From an uncultured Treponema sp. (GTDB lineage Bacteria > Spirochaetota > Spirochaetia > Treponematales > Treponemataceae), in the NCBI GenBank assembly GCA_946538795.1, contig CAMNGY010000011.1, forward strand, positions 1 to 11,007: 11,007 nucleotides of DNA, in the 5' to 3' direction. Made by a program: the position numbers and the translations under genes. Positions within the stretch are counted from its first letter, which is position 1; the number at the start of each line of letters is the position of its first letter. The notes under the pieces are model-generated. The model worked only from the letters and a program-made list of their open reading frames with translations. It made no database searches and was not told where the DNA came from. Shown in pieces: positions 7,524 through 11,007 of the stretch.

Positions 7524-7547
7524 TAAAAAAAGGCGCAGGGCTATAGT
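7518..7547 (+). promoter_or_regulatory. Sigma-70-type promoter abutting earP
   Basis: TTGACA (7518-7523), an 18-base spacer and TATAGT (7542-7547) end directly at the ATG (7548). The predicted transcription start (about 7554) falls inside the reading frame as drawn from that ATG. Either translation starts at the GTG at 7557, or an upstream promoter is used. Confidence 0.6.
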
Positions 7548-8825
7548 ATGACCATTGTGGAAATCCTGCTGCTGTGCAAGGTCGTGGACAACTATGGTGA
7601 CATAGGCTTCGTGTACCGTCTGGCTCGTGCTCTTTCTGACGTGGACGGCTCTCTGCGGATCGCCCTTGCCGTGAGCGACCTGGCTTCGTTCTCCTATATG
7701 GCACCGGGGCTGGATGTGTCCAAGTCTTTCCAGCGCTACTGCGGCTGGGATGTGCTGGACTGGAATGACGCCGGGACCTGTGCCTGCTGGTGCCGGTCGC
7801 ACGGAATACGGCTGGTCATTGAATGCTTCCAGTGTGGCCGCCCGGACTGGCTGGAGAACTACCTCTTTGGCGGCGGCCTGCCTGATGGAGCGACGGCCCG
7901 CATTATAAACCTGGAATACCTGACGGCGGAGGATTGGGCGGAGGATTTTCATCTTCTGAAGAGCGGGACCAGGTCGCTGTCCGTGAAGAAGGTGAATTTT
8001 ATGCCGGGCTTCACGTCTGGGACTGGAGGCCTGCTTTTGGACGCGGGCTTCATGAGCCTGCTTGCCGACCGGGATGCGTGCAGGGATGTCGCCCGCAGGA
8101 AGCTTTGCGCATGTTCCGGGCAGTCTGCCGTGCGAGGTAAGTTTCTTGATTCCGATGCCTGCAATGTTCTCGTGTTCTCCTACGAGAGGGACTTTGCGCC
8201 TGTTGTGAGCGCTTTCCAGCGTTATCACGAGGAGGGGGGGAGGCTTTCGGTCTGCCTTGCGCAGGGCAGAGGAGCCGATTCCTTTGTTGCGGCCTATGGC
8301 GATGCGGGCTGTGATTTTCCTTTCATGAAACTGCCCCCGCTTGAACAGGAGTCATGGGATGCCCTCCTTGTATCCTGCGACATTGCTTTTGTGAGGGGGG
8401 AGGAGTCTTTTTCCCGTTCATGCCTTGCTTCACGGCCTTTTGTCTGGCATGCTTACCGGCAGGACAAGGGTTTCCACCTTGTGAAGGTTGCTGCCCTGCT
8501 GAAAAGGATGCGGCCCTTTTTTGCGCCTGAAGATTTTTCTTTGCTGTCTGAGTTTTTCCTTCTATATAACATGGATTGCGCTATGGAATTGGGGGCCGAG
8601 GCGGTTGAGGGGGTGGAAGAAATATGCGATGGCTTTTTGTCGCGTCAGGCGGAAGGAAGCTTCTGTGAGCATGAGTTGGACCGTAGGGAATCGGAGCTGG
8701 CTTTGGCCTTCTTGAAGGCCAGGGAAAGGCTTTCCGCAGCATTCAGCGCTTTTTCCGCGTCGCTTGTCTGCAACGGGGACCTTGCGGCTCACTTGCTTGA
8801 TTTCCTGAAAGAGAATTTCATCTGA
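7548..8825 (+). CDS. earP: EarP, EF-P arginine-32 rhamnosyltransferase
   Basis: A cytosolic GT-B glycosyltransferase (DUF2331) that attaches rhamnose from dTDP-L-rhamnose to Arg32 of EF-P. The 425 residues show the family N-terminus LLCKVVDNYGDIGFVYRLAR (8-27). D14 and D18 correspond to the essential D13 and D17 of the pseudomonad enzyme. The nucleotide-sugar region is FVRGEESFSRS (281-291), where E285 corresponds to the catalytically important E273, followed by RPFVWHAYRQDKGFHLVK (296-313). The sequence is unusually Cys-rich (19 Cys), including CACWC at 78-82. The start shown is the first ATG, but the promoter overlaps it and no strong Shine-Dalgarno is present (only CAGGG at 7-base spacing). 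GTG at 7557 is a realistic alternative that keeps the motif intact. The target gene efp lies 99 bases downstream on the same strand. The dTDP-rhamnose synthesis genes are not in the window. Confidence 0.95.
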   Translation: MTIVEILLLCKVVDNYGDIGFVYRLARALSDVDGSLRIALAVSDLASFSYMAPGLDVSKSFQRYCGWDVLDWNDAGTCACWCRSHGIRLVIECFQCGRPDWLENYLFGGGLPDGATARIINLEYLTAEDWAEDFHLLKSGTRSLSVKKVNFMPGFTSGTGGLLLDAGFMSLLADRDACRDVARRKLCACSGQSAVRGKFLDSDACNVLVFSYERDFAPVVSAFQRYHEEGGRLSVCLAQGRGADSFVAAYGDAGCDFPFMKLPPLEQESWDALLVSCDIAFVRGEESFSRSCLASRPFVWHAYRQDKGFHLVKVAALLKRMRPFFAPEDFSLLSEFFLLYNMDCAMELGAEAVEGVEEICDGFLSRQAEGSFCEHELDRRESELALAFLKARERLSAAFSAFSASLVCNGDLAAHLLDFLKENFI

Positions 8826-8863
8826 ACGCATCTGTGCTTTTCTACAATTTTACTGTTGACCAG

Positions 8864-8892
8864 TTGCAATAAAATAAAAAATTCTGTATACT
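8864..8892 (+). promoter_or_regulatory. Promoter of efp
   Basis: TTGCAA (8864-8869), a 17-base spacer and TATACT (8887-8892) lie in AT-rich DNA between earP and efp. The predicted start near 8899 gives a leader of about 26 bases. efp can therefore be transcribed without earP, which fits the much greater need for EF-P than for its modifying enzyme. No terminator is visible after earP, so read-through is also possible. Confidence 0.7.
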
Positions 8893-8924
8893 TTGCTTAT
8901 TCTTTTGAGTGGAAGACAGATAAT

Positions 8925-9497
8925 ATGTTGACAACGAATGAAATCAGGGTTGGATCAGCCTTCATGTTTGAGGGGTCTCCGTTTATCGTGCAGAAGATGC
9001 TGGGCCAGAAGTCAGGTCGCCAGGGAATGACGACCAAGTTGCGCGTGAAGAACATTGTCACGGGCGGAACCCAGGACCTTGGCTTGGATGCTGGCGAGAA
9101 GTTTGACGAGGTTGACCTTGAGCAGAAGAACGTGAAGCTTTCTTATATAGATGGAACGACCTTCCACTTTATGGATCAGGAAAGCTATGATGACGTGCCC
9201 CTTGAGAAGGATGACCTTGGTGACAACTGGGGCTACATCTCTCCCGATGATGAGTACGATGTGAGTATCACTTATTATGAGGGCAAGCCGGTCGGAGTGA
9301 ACCTTCCTGTTAACGTCACGAGGACGATAACTTACTGCGAGCCTGGGGTCAAGGGAGATACTTCCGGTAAGTCCCTGAAGCCGGCGACGCTGGATACTGG
9401 ACTTGAGGTCAAGGTGCCCTTGTTCTGCAACACGGATGACAAGGTTGTCATTGACACCCGCGATGGTTCGTTCGTCGAGCGTGCCAAAGACAAATAA
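8925..9497 (+). CDS. efp: Translation elongation factor P, Arg32 type
   Basis: A 190-residue three-domain EF-P, close to the usual length of about 185-188. It binds between the P and E sites and promotes peptide bond formation at consecutive prolines. The domain I loop reads GQKSGRQGMTTKLRVKN (27-43), with R32 at the tip, the residue that EarP rhamnosylates. Lysine-type EF-Ps have PGKG-like loops here. The C-terminal domain has the family signature GVKGDTSGKSLKPATLDTG and VPLF, then VIDTRDGSFVER. The frame is open 23 codons upstream to a TTG at 8856, but MLTTNEIRVGSAF is the family N-terminus and the longer form would include the promoter. A GGAAG lies about 10 bases before the ATG. Downstream come two hairpins and tRNA-Arg. 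Confidence 0.97.
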   Translation: MLTTNEIRVGSAFMFEGSPFIVQKMLGQKSGRQGMTTKLRVKNIVTGGTQDLGLDAGEKFDEVDLEQKNVKLSYIDGTTFHFMDQESYDDVPLEKDDLGDNWGYISPDDEYDVSITYYEGKPVGVNLPVNVTRTITYCEPGVKGDTSGKSLKPATLDTGLEVKVPLFCNTDDKVVIDTRDGSFVERAKDK

Positions 9498-9518
9498 GCA
9501 TACGCTTGTAAAAATAAT

Positions 9519-9547
9519 GTAAGGCATGGGTTCAGCCTGTGCCTTAC
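9519..9547 (+). other. Hairpin 1 between efp and tRNA-Arg
   Basis: GTAAGGCA (9519-9526) pairs with TGCCTTAC (9540-9547). The stem can be extended inwards by T-G, G-T and two G-C pairs to 12 bp, with loop TTCAG. No T-run follows on the plus strand, so it is not a standard intrinsic terminator for efp. It may stabilise the efp 3' end or act as a processing or attenuating element. Confidence 0.65.
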
Positions 9548-9548
9548 G

Positions 9549-9566
9549 TTCAGAGTTCGCTCTGAA
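9549..9566 (+). other. Hairpin 2 (UUCG tetraloop) just before tRNA-Arg
   Basis: TTCAGAG (9549-9555), loop TTCG (9556-9559) and CTCTGAA (9560-9566) form a perfect 7-bp stem with a stable UUCG loop. It ends 3 bases before the tRNA. It occupies the place where a tRNA promoter -10 box would be expected, which suggests that the tRNA is cut from a longer transcript. Confidence 0.7.
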
Positions 9567-9569
9567 TAC

Positions 9570-9643
9570 GATCCACTAGCTCAATTGGATAGAGTGACAG
9601 CCTCCTAAGCTGTAGGTTGCGCGTTCGATTCGCGCGTGGGTCA
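9570..9643 (+). tRNA. tRNA-Arg (anticodon CCT)
   Basis: A 74-base cloverleaf: acceptor GATCCAC/GTGGGTC, D-arm GCTC/GAGT with loop AATTGGATA, anticodon stem ACAGC/GCTGT with loop CTCCTAA (anticodon CCT, reading AGG), variable loop AGGTT, T-arm GCGCG TTCGATT CGCGC, and A73. CCA is not encoded. No convincing promoter lies directly upstream, so it is probably transcribed with efp. A strong terminator follows 3 bases after its end. Confidence 0.96.
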
Positions 9644-9646
9644 TGA

Positions 9647-9679
9647 GCCGCACATCTGGATGATGTGCGGCTTTTTTTT
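9647..9679 (+). terminator. Rho-independent terminator after tRNA-Arg
   Basis: GCCGCACATC (9647-9656), loop TGGAT and GATGTGCGGC (9662-9671) form a perfect 10-bp stem followed by eight T. It is the only good plus-strand terminator after earP, so it likely ends the efp-tRNA transcript. Confidence 0.95.
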
Positions 9680-9725
9680 GCCCGGACGAATTTTGCCCCG
9701 TTTGTTTTTGCAAATCTGAAAATGG

Positions 9726-9734
9726 TGTTATACT
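9726..9734 (+). promoter_or_regulatory. Possible extended -10 element upstream of the permease operon
   Basis: TGT-TATACT is a good extended -10 match. The -35 is poor (TTGCAA at 9708-9713 gives a 15-base spacer; TTTTGC at 17). It could start a longer leader for the permease operon. The DNA between here and the next promoter (9735-9809) holds a small GC hairpin (9767-9784, no T-run) and no gene. Confidence 0.3.
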
Positions 9735-9809
9735 TGCTATACGCCAAAGATGGCTTCCTGAGGGCGGGCGCAAGGGGCTGCGCCTAAAAAACTGCTAAAA
9801 AAATAAAAT

Positions 9810-9838
9810 TTGACAGCTTTATAACTCTGTGCTACCAT
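9810..9838 (+). promoter_or_regulatory. Promoter of the sugar ABC permease operon
   Basis: TTGACA (9810-9815), a 17-base spacer and TACCAT (9833-9838) with an extended TGC in front. The predicted start near 9845 gives a 49-base leader that contains the palindrome at 9859-9868 and a strong ribosome binding site GGAGG before the ATG. Confidence 0.7.
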
Positions 9839-9858
9839 AGGTAAAAGTTACTATGACT

Positions 9859-9872
9859 AAAACGTTTTCGTT
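9859..9872. promoter_or_regulatory. Candidate LacI-family operator
   Basis: AAAACGTTTT (9859-9868) is a perfect palindrome with the central CG typical of LacI/GalR-family operators. It overlaps a second inverted repeat, AACG-TTTT-CGTT (9861-9872). It sits about 15-28 bases after the predicted transcription start, where a bound repressor would block elongation. The regulator is not in the window. Confidence 0.45.
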
Positions 9873-9893
9873 AAAAACAATGCGGAGGTACCG

Positions 9894-10799
9894 ATGAACC
9901 AATTCTTGAAGGATACTTGGAAGCATAGGGCATATCTGGTGATGGCCCTCCCTGCCGTCCTTGTCCTGTTGTTTTTCAACTATATTCCTATGGCGGGGCT
10001 GGTCCTTGCCTTCAAGAAATTTGACTATACAAAAGGAATTTGGGGCAGTCCCTTTATAGGTTTTGAAAACTTCAAGTTCCTGTTCCAGTCCAGGGGCGAC
10101 TTTACCCGCATTACGCGCAATACGCTGATGTACTATGCGATATTCACCGCGCTGGGAACTTTCCTCAATATCGTCCTTGCCATCGCGATAGACCAGTACG
10201 TATTCAAGAAGGCCGGCAAGTTCATGCAGACCATCATGATAATACCGGTGTTCGTTTCCTATGCCGCCGTCCAGTTTATTGTCATGGCTTATATCAGCTC
10301 CGGAACGGGAATCGTCAACAACCTGCTGGGCGGAAAAATTCCTTTCTACCGCAGCCCCCAGTACTGGCCGCATATCCTTACGATAGTCAAGATGTGGAAT
10401 TCCGTCGGCTACGGATCTGTCTTGTATATGTCCGTGCTGGCCGGAGTGGATCAGTCGCTCTATGAGGCCGCCAAGATTGACGGTGCAAACAAGTGGCAGC
10501 AGATACGCTACATCACGCTTCCTGCCCTGATTCCTATGACAACGGTCATGCTGCTTTTGTCCGTCGGAGGCATAATGCGGTCTGACACCGGACTTTTCTA
10601 TCAGGTCACCCGCAATACGGGTATCCTGTACGACACGACGCAGGTTATAGACTCCTACGTCCTCAACGCCATCATGAAGAACGCGAACTTCGGTTTTACT
10701 GCCGCAACGACGTTCTTCCAGTCCGTCGTGGGACTCCTGCTCCTGCTCTTCGCCAACGGCGTGGTCAAAAAGCTGAATCCCGATGACGCGCTCTTTTAA
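9894..10799 (+). CDS. Sugar ABC transporter permease (LplB-type)
   Basis: An inner-membrane permease subunit of a carbohydrate importer, 301 residues, the normal length. The first membrane segment is LVMALPAVLVLLFFNYIPMAG (about 15-35), followed by the characteristic LAFKKFDYTKGIWGSPFIGF (38-57). Further membrane segments lie at about 80-100, 115-135, 165-185, 220-240 and 275-293. The cytoplasmic EAA loop EAAKIDGANKWQQIRYITLP contacts the ATPase. The type matches LplB/YtmP-like permeases, used with oligosaccharide-binding lipoproteins. The substrate cannot be told from sequence. The ATG follows GGAGG with 6-base spacing, and the gene opens an operon. A second permease starts 17 bases downstream. 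Confidence 0.94.
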   Translation: MNQFLKDTWKHRAYLVMALPAVLVLLFFNYIPMAGLVLAFKKFDYTKGIWGSPFIGFENFKFLFQSRGDFTRITRNTLMYYAIFTALGTFLNIVLAIAIDQYVFKKAGKFMQTIMIIPVFVSYAAVQFIVMAYISSGTGIVNNLLGGKIPFYRSPQYWPHILTIVKMWNSVGYGSVLYMSVLAGVDQSLYEAAKIDGANKWQQIRYITLPALIPMTTVMLLLSVGGIMRSDTGLFYQVTRNTGILYDTTQVIDSYVLNAIMKNANFGFTAATTFFQSVVGLLLLLFANGVVKKLNPDDALF

Positions 10800-10816
10800 T
10801 TGATGGAGGTTTTGAG

Positions 10817-11007
10817 ATGCCAAAAACAAACTGGAAAAGGGATGTGAGCTATGCGGGGCAGTCAATTCTGGGCTTCTGCCTTATCCTTTATACCGCTTTC
10901 TGTGCCCTGCCGATTCTGCTGGTGATAATCTCGGCTTTCACGGCAGAGAAAGTCATAACGACGACGGGCTTCACGTATTTCCCGGCGGAGTGGTCTCTGT
11001 CAGGTAT
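10817..11007 (+). CDS. Second sugar ABC permease (LplC/YtcP-type), 5' part only
   Basis: About 63 codons are visible before the window ends. The N-terminus is MPKTNWKRDVSYAGQ, then a first membrane segment (about 18-40, LGFCLILYTAFCALPILLVI), then ISAFTAEKVITTTGFTYFPA and EWSL. The pattern of a short basic tail, TM1, SFT-like motif and F-P-x-EWSL is that of the second permease in LplBC/YtcP systems. GGAGG lies 8 bases before the ATG, and the gene follows the first permease after 17 bases, so the two are almost surely co-transcribed. The EAA loop lies outside the window. Confidence 0.88.
   Translation, partial: MPKTNWKRDVSYAGQSILGFCLILYTAFCALPILLVIISAFTAEKVITTTGFTYFPAEWSLSG

Noticed and set aside
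7461..8228. 255-codon minus-strand frame over the start of earP
   Set aside because: It is antisense to the conserved EarP N-terminus and crosses the earP promoter; no motif or start signal supports it.
8856..8924. 23-codon upstream extension of efp from TTG
   Set aside because: The extension contains the likely promoter (8864-8892) and lies before the conserved EF-P N-terminus; the ATG at 8925 gives the normal length.
9767..9784. GGCGCA/TGCGCC hairpin as a terminator
   Set aside because: No T-run follows on either strand, so it lacks the second half of an intrinsic terminator.
9819..10865. 348-codon open frame on the minus strand across the first permease
   Set aside because: It is antisense to a clear LplB-type permease. 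Its product is rich in His, Gln, Arg and Asp without any recognisable motif, as expected from reading a GC3-biased gene backwards.
1..11007. CRISPR array, insertion sequence, prophage or anti-phage defence island
   Set aside because: No regularly spaced repeats, transposase, integrase or defence-type gene was seen. The helicase has full PcrA motifs and a PcrA-type C-terminus and no defence partner.

Overview
The window reads as moderately GC-rich chromosomal DNA from a Gram-negative-like bacterium, most probably a spirochaete of the Treponema group. The suggestion rests on the combination of an EarP/EF-P pair with an arginine at EF-P position 32, a Maf/DUF115 motility-associated protein, an LplB-type sugar permease opening an operon, and protein sequences that look treponemal. 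This is a judgement by eye, not a database result. No mobile element, CRISPR array or phage gene is visible. All eight protein genes have intact frames, the two at the window edges being cut by the edge only.

Left part, minus strand (1-7295). A promoter at 7331-7359 drives three tightly packed genes: a membrane-anchored SurA/PpiD-like parvulin-family protein (7295-5754), a Maf/DUF115 protein (5733-4012) and a PcrA/UvrD-type helicase (4019-1713, GTG start overlapping the maf stop by 8 bases). Next comes tRNA-Ala(CGC) (1633-1561) with its own promoter and a strong terminator (1525-1496). The terminator T-run is followed at once by an extended -10 element and a Uup-like ABC-F ATPase (1470 to beyond base 1) that has no Shine-Dalgarno and may be leaderless.

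Centre, plus strand (7518-9679). Divergent from the parvulin gene lie earP (7548-8825), efp (8925-9497) and tRNA-Arg(CCT) (9570-9643), closed by a rho-independent terminator. EarP moves rhamnose from dTDP-L-rhamnose onto Arg32 of EF-P, and that arginine is present. The modified EF-P then rescues ribosomes stalled at polyproline. The roughly 250-base divergent intergenic region carries an imperfect duplication, one copy of which supplies the earP -35 box.

Right part, plus strand (9810-11007). A sigma-70 promoter with a LacI-like palindrome just downstream precedes an LplB-type sugar ABC permease (9894-10799) and the start of a second permease (10817 to beyond 11007). The binding protein and any ATPase lie outside the window.

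No clearly undescribed system is visible. The most interesting points are the EarP/EF-P(R32) cassette in a probable spirochaete, promoters that crowd or overlap start codons (earP, ABC-F), two hairpins linking efp to a tRNA that lacks an obvious promoter, and a parvulin-family protein that seems to have lost its catalytic histidines.
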